A stretch of 64,000 bases of DNA from Coptis chinensis (Eukaryota > Streptophyta > Magnoliopsida > Ranunculales > Ranunculaceae). How positions within the stretch are numbered: position 1 is the stretch's first letter; the number at the start of each line of letters is the position of its first letter. The position numbers and the translations under genes are program-made. Of the stretch, positions 11,460 to 22,280 are shown piece after piece. The DNA is taken from contig CM027381.1 of the NCBI GenBank assembly GCA_015680905.1, positions 18,887,501-18,951,500 on the forward strand. Direction: 5' to 3'. The notes beneath the pieces were generated by a model that saw nothing but the letters and a program-made list of their open reading frames with translations, did no database searches and was not told the DNA's origin.

Positions 11460-11952
11460 ATCTCAGTTTTGTTAGATTAGTTTCCATTTGTGTTTTCAAT
11501 TCTACCAATATCCTATTTCACCCACACACCCGATTGTTTGGTTTTAACTGTGGTTGTTATTTTTTCAGAATTTTTTTTTCGAAACAGTACCATGAGCATG
11601 CCCGCGCCCTAGTGTACTCAATATTTGAGCGCGCCCGCGCCCCTTCTAAAAAAAACCCGATTCCCAGGTTAGTCACAGGCTCTCTTTGTGTTCAAGTTAT
11701 TTTTATTATTCAGTATTTCGAACTTCTTCAATATATTAAGATCACGTATCCAAGATGATATTCATATGCGTAGCAAGGAGGCATTCAGGTACTCCTTCTT
11801 TCACTTCTCGCCTTTTCTGTCAGAGGAGTTTTAATTCTAGTATATAAGGTTGTTGTTTGACTACTGCTAGTGGTTTTTTTTTCATATTGGCCTTAGCTTT
11901 GCATGGGATTAAGGTCCAATTAGAGTAAACCATCTAACGTTATCTATCGTAA
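11460..11952 (+). other. gag leader of element A with GC-rich repeats
   Basis: This untranslated leader contains two copies of the GC-rich motif, GAGCATGCCCGCGCCC (11594-11609) and GAGCGCGCCCGCGCCC (11627-11642). These stand out from AT-rich surroundings. Similar motifs precede both env-like ORFs and the gag of G. A possible splice donor (ATTCAG|GTACTC) lies near 11788. No coding frame is supported. Confidence 0.6.
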
Positions 11953-13130
11953 ATGTCAACTCACACGCCTATCTAGAATATCATACACTACACCTGCATC
12001 AATAGCTGAAGAAACAGAGACTCCTCTCTCTGATTTTTACAAAGCCCTAAATGATAGCCCTAAGTCATGCATCGTTCTTGCAGACCCAGTAGAGGATTTT
12101 CAAATTCCCCCGAATATATTTAATTTCTTATCGGTTTTTCATGGGTTAGACCACGAGAAGCCTTATCAGCATATGCGTTTGATAGAAAAAGTTCTTACCA
12201 TATTTCATCATCCTACCATAGGTTCGGAACAAACTAAACTAAGGGTGTCTCCTTTAACCCTAACCGATAAGGCGACATCTTGGTTAACTGCCCAAACGCC
12301 TAATTTTATGGACTCATGGGCCAAACTTGTTCAATTGTTCATGGAACAGTTTTACCCACCACTGAAGACAGATAAAATGCTTCAAAAGATTCATTTCTTC
12401 CGCCAGAATCCTCATGAATCCTTTCCAGAGGCCTGGAATCATTTCACTGATCTTCTCATCGAGTGTCCGCATCATAACCTTGTGAAAGACACGCTTGTAA
12501 TTCTTCTTCTACAGTTAAGGCTGCCAGTATGTTTGAGTTTAAATCTGATCCCGAGCTTAAAACTCTAATCGAATCCCTCGCAAAAAAGGTAGAAACCATT
12601 TCTATTCAATATAAGCCTACTCCTGTCATGAACATCAACTCTCTTCCATGTAATTTTTGTTATAGCCTTGAGCATATTGACTCCTATTGTCCTCTTGTCT
12701 ATTAACAACTATCACAACCACCATCATAGTCGGATAATGTTTGCTCCATTAATAGCCAACCTAACACACCTTGGAGACAAAACCCCAACTTCAGTTGGCG
12801 AAATAATTAACAAGTTACACCTCCGGGGTTTAATAATCAAAATGTTAGGCCAGCAAACAATTACAACCAAGCTCCACCAAGAAAAGGACAAGGACAAGGG
12901 AATTATAATAATAACAATAAAGGTATCATACCAGTTAATAATAACTATCACAACTCACCCGTTAATAATCAACGTGAGATAGTTCCAGTCACACCACCTG
13001 TGGCCACTACACCTTCACAATCGGATCGTTTTGAAGCCTACATGCAAGCTAACCAATAGATTTTACAATACATTAATCATTCCATACAACAGTTAACCCA
13101 AGAGAAAGCCCAACCAAAGGTATGTTTCCA
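11953..13130 (+). pseudogene. gag: gag of element A (broken)
   Basis: Gag forms the virus-like particle and packages RNA. A likely start is ATG 11953, but the frame is disrupted within ten codons. The capsid part (Retrotrans_gag family) is clear in one frame from about 11990 to 12540, with GLDHEKPYQHMR, KATSWLTAQTPNFMDSW and IHFFRQNPHESFPEAW. A frameshift near 12500 follows. The nucleocapsid knuckle CNFCYSLEHIDSYC (C-x2-C-x4-H-x4-C) is intact at 12649-12690. The tail to 13130 is Asn/Gln-rich. The gene is not functional as it stands, and G carries a closely related copy at 24773. Confidence 0.85.
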
Positions 13131-13249
13131 GTCAAGCTATACCTAATCCTAAAATACCAAACACAGCCTTTGAAGTAACCGGTAATACTAGTAATGAAAA
13201 TTTAAGCGTAGGTGAGTTAAATGCCATCACCACTCTCCATTCTGGCAAA

Positions 13250-14142
13250 GTGGTTGATAACGCCGTAACTATGCCCATTAATACACCACTAGTGGTCGTT
13301 GAAAATGAAAAATTACAAGATACCGATATAGAAACTGAAGATCCTACTCCTATAGAGGTACCAGTTAAATCACAACCCAAGAGGAAAGCGGCCAAGGTTA
13401 AAATCTTATTGATCCATATGCTAAATATAGAGAGAAACCACTATTTCCCCAGAGACTAGCCATGTTAAACAAGGCTACAAATTTTGACGAGATTAGGAAA
13501 GTTTTTAAAAATCTAACGATAAACCTTCCTTTTCTTGAAGCTATTAAAAAATTACCACAACATGATAAGTTTCTAAAAGAGTTGTACACTACTAGGCGGA
13601 AAACAAACATTCCAAAAGATGCCTTTTTAACTGCACAATTTCCCACTCTATATGAATATAATGGAATCGTTAAGTACAAGGACCCTGGTCGTCCTACTGT
13701 ATAATGCACCTTAGGGGACACCCACACGATGATTGTGCTATTAAACCTCGGGGCGAGTGTTAACTTACTCCATTATTATCTATATAAATAAATATGTCTA
13801 CAAGAGATGCAACCAACTAAAATGACATTGCAATTAGCTGATTGTTTTATTAAGTATCCTAAGGGTGTGGTTGAAAACATGCTAGTTAAAATTCAAGATT
13901 TTTACTACCCAGCAGACTTCGTTATCCTTGACACAGAAGTCGCTAATGACTCTGTTCCTATCATCTTAGGGCATCCTTTTTTCGCAACTGCCATCGCGCT
14001 TATAAACTACTGCGATGGTTCGATGTCCATGTCCTTTGGCTATCTTTCTGTTGAGGTAAATGTTTTCAAAATGATGCAAAAGTTACCCAATACGACTATC
14101 GATGGAGAAGTTAGCATGATCGAGAGCTTAGCTCAAGATTAG
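13250..14142 (+). pseudogene. pro: Protease region of element A pol (broken, catalytic Asp changed)
   Basis: The linker typical of Athila (TNFDEIRKVFKNLTINLPF, 13471 onward) leads into a retropepsin. The active-site motif reads LLNLGASVNLL: codon 13744-13746 is AAC, so the catalytic Asp has become Asn. A stop and a frameshift lie between 13704 and 13807. The C-terminal half (QPTKMTLQLAD to IILGHPFFATAIALIN) is intact. In element D the same motif still reads LLDLGAS. This is the first part of the Pol polyprotein, which cleaves Gag-Pol; it is inactive here. Confidence 0.85.
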
Positions 14143-14169
14143 TTCAACAACACGTTTCCAGAGAATCAG

Positions 14170-15960
14170 ATGCACCAATTCCTTTCCTTCGGAAGTTCCG
14201 ACTTTGACGATGACTCCTACGTAGAGGAAGTCAACGCCTTTTTTGAGTCTACTCCTATCTTAGATCCTTCTATAGCTCCATCTTTCGAGTTTGAAGACCT
14301 CTTACCTAAACAAGTCTTCACTACTCAAGACAAGGACCCTCCGGAAGCCTTTTTACCCATTCCTCTCACCCCTGTGCTTAAACCTTTTCTTGCTGAGTTG
14401 AAATATATCCAGCTTGATTCGGATGGTAATCATCCGTTGATCATATCTTCTTAGTTATCTGCTGATGAAGAGGCATGTTTGATTAGGGTGATTAGGGAAC
14501 ATCATTCCGCTATCGGTTGGTCCCTAGACGACATTAAGGGGATTGACCCTAGTGTATGCACGCATCGCATACATTTGGAAGATAATGTGAAGACTTCACG
14601 CAAACCTCAGTATCGCTTGAACCCTGCCATGAAAGATGTGGTCAAGGAAGAAGTCTTACGATTACTCGATATGGGTATCATATATCTCATCTCCAATAGC
14701 GAATGGGTAAGCCCCATTCACATAGTTCCTAAAAAATTGGGGGTTACCATTGTGCGTAATACTGCGGGTGAATATGTTTCAACACGACTTCCTATGAAAT
14801 GGAGGATCTGTATTGACTACAGACGCTTAAATTCCATGACACGGTGTGAGGAAAAGCCATGACACGAAAGGATCACTTTCCTTTATGTTTTATAGATCAG
14901 ATGTTCGAACGTCTAGTTGGTCATGCTTATTATTGTTTTTTAGATGGCTACTCTGGCTATTTTTAGATTATTATCGATCCTGACGACCAAGACAAGATTA
15001 CCTTCACATGTCCTTTTGGAACATATGCCTATAAACGAATGCCTTTTGGCCTTTGTAATTCTCTTGGTACCTTCCAACGGTGTATGCTTCATATCTTTAG
15101 TGACATGGTGGAGTACTTCATGGAAGTTTTCATGGATGATTTTTCTCTCTATGGAGACTCTTTCAGTGAATGCATGTCTAACCTTTCCAAGGTGTTGACA
15201 CGGTGTGAGGAAAAGAATCTGGTTTTAAATTGGGAAAAATGTCATTTTATGGTAAAAAGAAGAATAGTGCTAGGTCATATTGTATCTAGCGTCGGCATAG
15301 AAGTAGATAAGGCCAAATTAGATAAAATAACATCTTTACCTATACCACAAACTATCCGAGATATTAGAGCCTTTTTAGGCCATACAGTTTTTTATAGGCG
15401 TTTTATCAAAGAATTTTCAAAATTAGCTAGGCCTTTAACTAATCTGATTTTAAAATATGGCATCTTTGATTTCAATTATGATTGCAAATAGGCTTTTGAA
15501 ACTTTAAAAGCCGCTTTAACATCTGCACCGATTATACAGCCTCCCGATTGGTCTTAACCTTTCGAGCTTATGTGTGACGCTAACGATTATGCTGTTGGTG
15601 CTGTGTTAGGCCAGAAACTAGATGATAACTCCACTCTAATTTATTATGCTAGGCTAGTAAGACTTTAAATGATGCTCAAAGAAATTATACTACTACGAAA
15701 AATGAATTTTTAGTTGTGGTCTATGCTTTAGATAAGTTCTGTTATTATTTGGTGGTTCAAAGACCTTAGTCTACACTGACCATGCAGCTCTTAGGTACCT
15801 TCTCACCAAGAAGGATGCTAAACTAAGATTGATCCGATGAATTCTTCTCCTGCAAGAGTTTACCCTAGAAATTAAGGATAAACTAGGGGTCAAAAATATA
15901 GTTGTCGATCACTTATCTAGATTAACCAATGACAGTGATAGTGATTCTGAGTCCATTCCT
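14170..15960 (+). pseudogene. pol: Reverse transcriptase and RNase H region of element A (broken)
   Basis: The RT fingers are read in 14479-14862 (IGWSLDDIKGIDPSVC, WRICIDYRRLNSMTR). The frame is then broken by a 23-bp insertion at about 14844-14866. The palm continues in 15039-15491 with MPFGLCNSLGTFQRC and the catalytic FMDDF at 15129-15143. After a stop at 15489 the RNase H start is seen (FELMCDANDYAVGAVLGQ near 15570). More stops occur at about 15556, 15650 and 15840. The domain order and the FMDDF variant of YxDD fit Athila. The enzyme cannot be made from this copy. Confidence 0.88.
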
Positions 15961-16020
15961 GATTATTTTCCTGATGAACATCTTTATTCTATTTTTTCTG
16001 CACCATGGTATGCCGACATT

Positions 16021-17300
16021 GTGAATTTTTTAGCTTCTGATATTATTCCTGATGTTTGGCCAAGAAATGAATGTAAGATTTTTTTTTGCCAAAGTTAAGC
16101 TATACTACTGGGATGAGCCCTACCTTTTTAAGTATGGTGCGGATCAGATTATTCGTTGTTGTATTCCCCAGTGGGAATATAATGATGTTTTATCTTTCTG
16201 CCATGACAAAGAGTGTGGTGGCCATTTTAGTGGTATGAAAATGGCAGCTAAAGTTCTTCAATATGGTTTTTATTGGCCTACCCAGTTTAAAGATGCCCAA
16301 GTTCACTACAAGACATGTGTTCATTGCTAATAACTTGGGCGTATCACTAAATGTAATATGGTGCCTTTAAATCCCATCATGGTAGTATAAATTTTTGATG
16401 TATGGGGCATTGATTTCATGGGTCCTTTTCCTGTTTCCCACGGTTTTATTTATATTCTTGTTGCCGTAGACTACGTTTCCAAATGGATAGAGGCCATGGT
16501 TTGCCGTAGTAATGACCATAAGACAATTGTATTTTTTGTTATGGAATACATTTTCTGTCATTTTGGTATCCCTAAAGCCATCATCAGTGATGGCGGAATA
16601 CATTTTTGCAATAGAGTTGTTGCTTCTTTAGTTAAGAAGTATGGAGTTACCCATAAGGTAGGCAACTCCTTATCATCCACAAACTAGTGGCCAAGTAGAA
16701 GTCTCTAATAGGAAAATTAAAAAAATATTAGAAATAACAGTCAATCTTGATCGGAAAGATTGGTCTAAGCGTCTAACAGATGCCTTATGGGCGTATCAGA
16801 CAACTTTTAAAACTTCTATAGGAATGTCTCCCTTTAAACTTGTGTTTGGAAAACCTTGTCACTTGCCCGTTGAATTGTAGCACCATGCTATGTGGGCTAT
16901 AAAAAGCCTGAACTTCAATATTGATGAGGCAGGTGTCAAGCGCAAATTGTAATTAAATAAGCTTGAAGAAATCCGTAGCGATTCTTATGATCTCGCGAAG
17001 GATTATAAAAGCTAACATGAAACGTGTTCATGATAAACAGATTTTGCATAAAGAGTTTGTGGTTGGTCAAAATGTTTTGCTTTACAACTCTCGTTTGCAT
17101 TTTTTCCTAGGAAAATGAAAAGCCCGTTGGTTTGGTCCTTTTCTAGTTACTGAAGCCACCCCTTACGGGGTAATCACCTTGGTAAATCCGAAAGACAACA
17201 ATACCTTTCAAGTTAATGGCCAACAATTAAAACATTTTTATGAGTTAATGTCCCCAGATGTGGAGGATGTCCTTTTACAGGACCCTGTCTATGTGGACTG
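16021..17300 (+). pseudogene. pol: Integrase region of element A (broken)
   Basis: The zinc-binding N-terminus is at about 16190-16330 (CHDKECGGHFSGMK and KTCVHC). The core shows [12 protein letters not shown] (16396 onward, first Asp), a second Asp in [10 protein letters not shown], and, after a frameshift near 16665, the [12 protein letters not shown] segment with the Glu. The C-terminal part ends at 17301 (MSPDVEDVLLQDPVYVD). There are stops at about 16327, 16387, 16684, 16878 and 16950. The catalytic D,D,E residues are all still present, which shows recent ancestry from an active enzyme, but the frame is broken many times. Confidence 0.87.
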
Positions 17301-17586
17301 ACCTTTGATGTTTGGTGTACTTCCTTTCATTTCCATATATTGGTAAGTGCATCATTAAGATAACCGAGCCCTCCCTTTGGACTGTGTGGCTATAAGTACC
17401 GGATCCTAAGTTCACGTTTAACATAATTCACGCTTTCCACTCTTGCATGTTTTCTCAGTTTTTGAGCCATGTTTCTTTATGGAGTGATTTATGTTTTTAT
17501 TATTTTATTGTTTTCCTTTATATTAAACTTTATTCATAAAATATATATATATATATATATTAAAACCCTATAAACAGTAATCTAGC

Positions 17587-17617
17587 AAGTCTCGGAAATC
17601 TGACTTTAAAAGACCCA
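17587..17617 (+). other. Conserved hairpin-like motif after pol in A
   Basis: AGTCTCGGAAATCTGACTTT followed by AAAAGACCC. The GTCT/AGAC arms can pair around a loop holding AATCTGACTTTAAA. Copies occur at the same place in G (27957-27987) and, in reverse, in B (53356-53326 and 53662-53633) and D (57933-57867). The role is unknown. Confidence 0.5.
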
Positions 17618-17658
17618 CGTTTTTAAATAAAATTTCTAACCCCTATTTTCAAAAATTT

Positions 17659-17675
17659 CTTTGGGGATGGGGTGT
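17659..17675 (+). other. Internal polypurine-like block after pol of A
   Basis: CTTTGGGGATGGGGTGT resembles the 3' polypurine tract (TTTGGGGGTGG) and lies 360 bp after the pol stop. The equivalent site in B is at 53285-53271. Confidence 0.45.
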
Positions 17676-18184
17676 TTGGTTTTTTCATTCTTGATCGCTC
17701 AACTTCCTATTCTTGTTATTTATGTCGTTTAGTCGTATTTTAATTTGGGTTGACACTATCTATGAATTTAGATTTCTTTTGATCATATAACTTATGTCAT
17801 TCACACATTTTGAGGCATTTTCCATCTTCTTATATGTCAACCATGGTTAAATTTGAGTTTTATATAGATCATTAGATTTTACTTTCTCTGCTGATCGTTT
17901 TCATAGCTCATTCGCCAAAATTGGACCGTTAACGAATCGGGAATTTTAGTTTTAAAATTTTACGAGGCATAGGACAGGATGGGCATTTCAGGATTTGTTT
18001 TGGGCTTGGGCCCAAACGAATTAAACCCTACGCAGTCAAGTAACCCCCTTTTAAAAACAAAACACGAGTTTTTGGTTTCTTTTCTCTCTGCCTCCAACCT
18101 TCAAGAACAAGCCTGAACCCATAAAACCTTAAGCGCGCATGCCCACGTCTCCAAGCCTAAACTTGAGCGCGCCCGCGCCCTAAC
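17676..18184 (+). other. Leader of env-like ORF1, with GC-rich repeats
   Basis: Untranslated sequence with a pyrimidine-rich patch (ttctctctgcctcc, about 18080) and two GC-rich motifs, AAGCGCGCATGCCCACG (18131-18147) and GAGCGCGCCCGCGCCC (18165-18180). With the solo LTR removed, the motif lies about 95 bp before the ORF1 start. A weak TATA-like ttttaaaaac near 18049 may or may not matter. Confidence 0.5.
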
Positions 18185-19443
18185 TGATAGGGTTATATAC
18201 TAAAAGCATTACTTTTGTATTAACTCTAATTCTTTATATTTTTAATGAGAATCATATGGGCAAATGTTATGCATATTATATATGTTATTAGTTATATACA
18301 TGTGTCTAATATTTTATGTTGTAGATGATATGGTGTATACACATAGAAGATCATATCATCAGTACCTTATAAAGTATAAGTAATCATTCACAACCTAGAT
18401 GGATTTGGACAAACCATTAGTACGGTTGTAGTATAATCTGGTATTAGTCTATCTTGACTATAGGATTACACTAGTACACTTTGTGTGTATTGAACAGGAC
18501 CAAGTGAGGTTGTTTCTCCTTATACTGACTATATAAGAGAACAAATGCCTCTGTTATTATGGTTGCTTATCCTCCTAATCCGGATATAATAATGGGTACT
18601 TACATGCATTATACATTGCTTTAAATCATCAATGAGTGAGATTCATTTGTGAATCAACAAAATCGATGGATTGGGTAATGACATTGTATGTAAGGTGTGC
18701 TGTTGATTATAGAAGGAATCTGTGTCCCACAAGAAGTCGGGTTGATGATGTCCCCTTGAGGAGCTCAAAAAGATTGTCATGTAAACCCTTGTAGGTGGAT
18801 TTATTCCGACATGACAATGAGGTTGAGTGGTACTACTCAAGGACATAAGAAGTTGATTAATGTAGTTGTCAGTAACTTGACTTAATCAACGGACATTCGA
18901 TATCTTAAATATGGGGAGATCAACGAGCATATAATATGGAGCCCATAAACGCTGACACGTAATTTGGGATTAAGGCGGTAGTGCAACAATGGCCTTTAGT
19001 GGAATAAGCCATTTGTTGATGGACTTGGGCCATGTGTTCGGGGCGAACATGGGAAGCCCAAGCCCGTCAGGAGGTCCAACCCTAATTTCTCCTCATGGTC
19101 CCTGTTGTAGCCTATAAATAGAATACTCTCTCTCTGGCCGAAATTTCACTATTCATTGTTCTGAAAAAGAGACAAGAAAAGTAGATTTGAATTCGTTTCT
19201 GATCTTGAGAGAAAGAAAGGGATTGGTAGATCGTTGTCCACATAACGTCCAATCTATTCTAAAGGAATACAATAGAAGATCAAGAGGTTGATTTCGAATT
19301 TCATAAAGCTTGGATTCTCAGAGTTATCTAAACCGATTCTCAAAGGTATGTTCTCCAATCACAAATCGTGGACACCCATTAATTCCGCTGCGCGTGGTGT
19401 TCGCGGTTTGTAGAAATAGTCATTCTGAATAACGGTTCCTACA
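18185..19443. mobile_element. Solo LTR, 1259 bp, in the leader of env-like ORF1 of A
   Basis: The insert runs from TGATAGGGTT to GGTTCCTACA with CTAAC on both sides (18180-18184 and 19444-19448). Inside is a TATA box in the plus direction (CTATAAATAG, 19112-19121) and an R-like pyrimidine-rich start. There is no internal domain. This layout fits a solo LTR, possibly of Copia type (inference from length and promoter). Excising it restores an uninterrupted leader. Confidence 0.82.
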
Positions 19444-19538
19444 CTAACCTCCACACAACCCCTATTCAAATTTCGATCGAGTGTTTAATTCACTACCCCC
19501 CACCTTGCATTCACCCCAATTTCCAAATCCAAAACTCA

Positions 19539-20715
19539 ATGGCTCCTCAAACCCCAAAGATTCTTCTGGAACAAGTTTTTACTTTTCAACAATTTTCACC
19601 CTTTTTCGGTAATGAAATGCGTATTAGAAAGTGGGAAGGGTTGTGGTATTGTACAGATGATTTTTATCACACTAATTTGGTGTGTGATTTTTATAAGAAG
19701 AGGGAGATTGATGGTCGTCAGATTTTTGTGAATGTGAATCGTAGTCGGAAGGAATTTACTACAGCAGTGTTCTCTGAGATTACTGGCATTGACCAAAGAC
19801 CTATCGTAGTCACAATGTAGGAATCTCAGTTTGGTGGATTCGTTCCGTTGATGACGGAGATTGTATTGGAAGGACAGTACAATGCTAGCTCGCATTGTGT
19901 TCGTCAGACGTCTCTGAGATGAAACCAACTGGATGTGGCTCAGTGGGTTGGTAGGAATGTTATTGCCACCACGAAAGCCAATGACATCAATTCGAGTTGT
20001 CTGCACATTCTCTGGACCCTACAGAGAAGAAGGTATGGGTTTTGCATCCTTGAATTTTTGTTAAGTGAGATTAAAACAGTTGGTAGATTGACCGCAACCT
20101 TCCCTACATTGATTACGAAGGTTATGTTGTATTGGGGATGTGTTTCGAAGACTGGTAAGATTAATTTAAAGTTGCATGAAAATGTACGTATTTATTGGGA
20201 GTGTATTCAAAGGGATTGGCTTTTGCCGGAGGTTAGGGGTGTTGAGATGCTATCAGATGAGGAAGATGAGGAAGACACATCATGTTTTTGATGCAGACGC
20301 TTTGGAAAGGGTTACTACGGATATAACCCACGTCTCAGTACTTCATCGTGGCATGCAAACTCTCCATAATGAGTATGAGATGATTTGTACAGGCCAACGT
20401 TCTCTAAATGACCTCTGTGAGGCTATTTAGACTAGGCAAGGTACCATTCTCCGTAACCAAGATAAGCTTCAGTCTAATATTTAGTTGCTCGGTGATAGTC
20501 ACGAGGATCTCCAGGCTAACATGGAGACTCTAGCTCATACTCATATAGAGCGTTGGGAAGCCATGGATGTTTTTATGGAGCAACAACACACATTTCAAGT
20601 AGAGGTTCTACGACGCCTACCACCTCATGAGGGTTCTTCTTCTGCTGACTCTGGAAGGCATGAGAGTCGTCGACAAAGGACGGATGGCTCTAGCCCATCC
20701 TCATCTCATGGCTAG
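19539..20715 (+). pseudogene. env-position ORF1 of element A (broken)
   Basis: The ORF lies downstream of pol, where Athila elements carry an env-like gene. The start ATG at 19539 begins MAPQTPKILLEQVF. Frames run 19539-19820, 19935-20291, then about 20244-20427 and 20485-20715, separated by stops and one frameshift near 20280. The N-terminal half (DGRQIFVNVNRSRKEF) recalls the 'putative plant transposon protein' family found in this position (inference). The C-terminal part is acidic (DEEDEED), helical and Gln/Glu-rich, and ends in a Ser-rich tail (SSPSSSHG). No clear signal peptide or membrane segment is seen, so a true envelope role is not supported. B has lost this ORF entirely. Confidence 0.65.
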
Positions 20716-20896
20716 TTCGTTGATTGTATTATTGTTGTTTTAGGAAATTTCCCTGTTTTTAGTAGAATATGATTCCTAGTTGTTTAGTTAAGTAGTTAAT
20801 ATTGGATTATGTATTTGGTTGTTATTTGAATTTCAAGTTAGTTTAAATTTTGTCAGAGCATGCTATCTATTTTTCATGAATCCCACCTTCCCGACT

Positions 20897-20910
20897 TGTT
20901 TGGGGGTGGT
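20897..20910 (+). other. Internal polypurine-like block after env-like ORF1
   Basis: TTGTTTGGGGGTGGT is a near copy of the 3' polypurine tract. It lies 180 bp after the ORF1 stop. B has it at 53027-53016 on the minus strand. Confidence 0.5.
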
Positions 20911-21213
20911 ATTATTCATTTAGCATTGTATTTTACCATATCCACCTATATTTGGAATTTAATGTTGCAAGATTTTGAGAATATGGTTTGTGTGAGCATG
21001 TTGCTAATATGGTGTAGCTAGAATTAGCTACTCTTGGTTTGTGCAACCTCAAGGATTAGAATTTGGATGATTGCTATTTTTAATTCCTGCCTAAAAGCTA
21101 TAGGTTTGATTTTGGCGCCTGTTTCTATTTTGGTTTAGAAGCCTTTTCTTATTCCATCTTTTTCCTAATCAATTAGGGAACCTTGGGGACCTTTGTTTAA
21201 GAAACTAGTGCTC

Positions 21214-21221
21214 TATAAATA
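21214..21221 (+). promoter_or_regulatory. Putative internal promoter (TATA box) of env-like ORF2 in A
   Basis: TATAAATA lies 208 bp before the ORF2 start and is followed by a CA/CT-rich stretch like a plant transcription start. B keeps TATAAATA at the same place (41575-41568, minus strand) although the two copies have diverged. Confidence 0.5.
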
Positions 21222-21421
21222 CATGGCACACCATACACTTCACACCACACCTCTCACTTTCACCTCTCAGTTCATACCACAAACAGCACTCGGAGCACGC
21301 TCGCCTTCTCTTTTGTTTATACACAGGAGCCCGCCCTTACCTTAACAAGACCTCCAATTTTTTAAATTTTCTGTGGTTTTCCACACTCACTTCCAGGAGT
21401 TTAGTAGTGTATTTGGTTGCT

Positions 21422-21852
21422 ATAAAATCTCCTCAAATCATACCAGAGCAGTCCTTTGAAGAATTGCTCAAGAGCGACACCTATGGATACTGGTTCCGTG
21501 ACTTGATTATGCAGGCAGGATGGTAACCTCTAATGGTAAGTGCTGATGAAACTTATTCTCCTGCACTTACTGCTTATTTCTATGATCATTGTAACTTATT
21601 TATCAATCGGATAGGGAACAAGTGTTCTCTATCACCATTGATGATGTAACAATGGACTTAACCAAGTTTTTGTTAGCCTTTGCTATTAGACTATCTATGC
21701 CTGCTGAAATCCAAAACTCATGGGGCTATATGGCTAATAATATCTATATCTACAACTATAAGTATTTACATGAGACCTATGGGGTAGGGATTTTTCGTAT
21801 AGAGGACCAAAGGTAATATAACGTAGCCCTTGGTAGCTTGTCCCTTAACATG
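21422..21852 (+). pseudogene. env-position ORF2 of element A, 5' part (split by CACTA)
   Basis: The homologous ORF in B starts ATG AAA TCT CCT; here the first codon is ATA (21422-21424), so the start is lost. Recognisable segments are QSFEELLKSDTYGYWFRDL, then PALTAYFYDHC and ANNIYIYNYKYLHETYG, with a stop near 21525 and frameshifts near 21610 and 21815. The CACTA transposon enters after 21852 and the reading continues at 36183. The function is unknown; it is a second gene in the env position. Confidence 0.65.
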
Positions 21853-22028
21853 CACTACACCATAATAAGATATTTGTAACACAGACCTTTTTTGCTTTGC
21901 AATGGTTATTTACCGTTAGTAAGTTGCCAATGCTATATAAGCGTTAGAAATGTTATAAAGCGTTACTTTATTTCGGTGAATTTAAGGAATTAATTGGTAA
22001 CGCTTAAAAATCATGTGAGAAGTGTTGC

Positions 22029-22280
22029 AAACTAAAATCTTGAAATATAAAACATAACTTTAATCTCTCCTCTCTCTCTCTCTCACCGCTGCTACACTCT
22101 CCAGTCTCCTCCCTCTCTCTCTTTGCCCACACACACTCTACCAACTCAGAAGAAGAGTTTTCAGATCCAGATTATTCAAAGTAATAATTTATCTGTATAG
22201 TTAATAATCCTTCCTTTGATTACTTTTCTCTGAGTTGTATACAAAAGCTACTCTTGTGAAATTGTTTGTGTAAAAAAATA
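22029..22280 (+). other. Captured 5' untranslated region of the PLP3 gene
   Basis: The CT-rich tract at 22059-22123 (ctctcctctctctctctctc) followed by about 150 bp up to ATG 22281 looks like a normal plant 5' UTR. It suggests that the capture began at or before the transcription start. No TATA box is clear. Confidence 0.5.

Larger units (their letters stand above)
20716..21421 (+). other. Spacer between the env-like ORFs of A
   Basis: Noncoding. It holds the polypurine-like block at 20897-20910, a TATA box at 21214-21221, a C/T/A-rich start region and GC-rich motifs (21291-21305, 21327-21337) just before ORF2. The reverse copy in B (41298-41688 and 52812-53150) conserves each of these. Confidence 0.6.

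Noticed and set aside
19539..20715. True viral envelope glycoprotein
   Set aside because: Only the position fits. No signal peptide, fusion peptide or clear membrane anchor is visible, and the sequence resembles a plant transposon-associated family instead.
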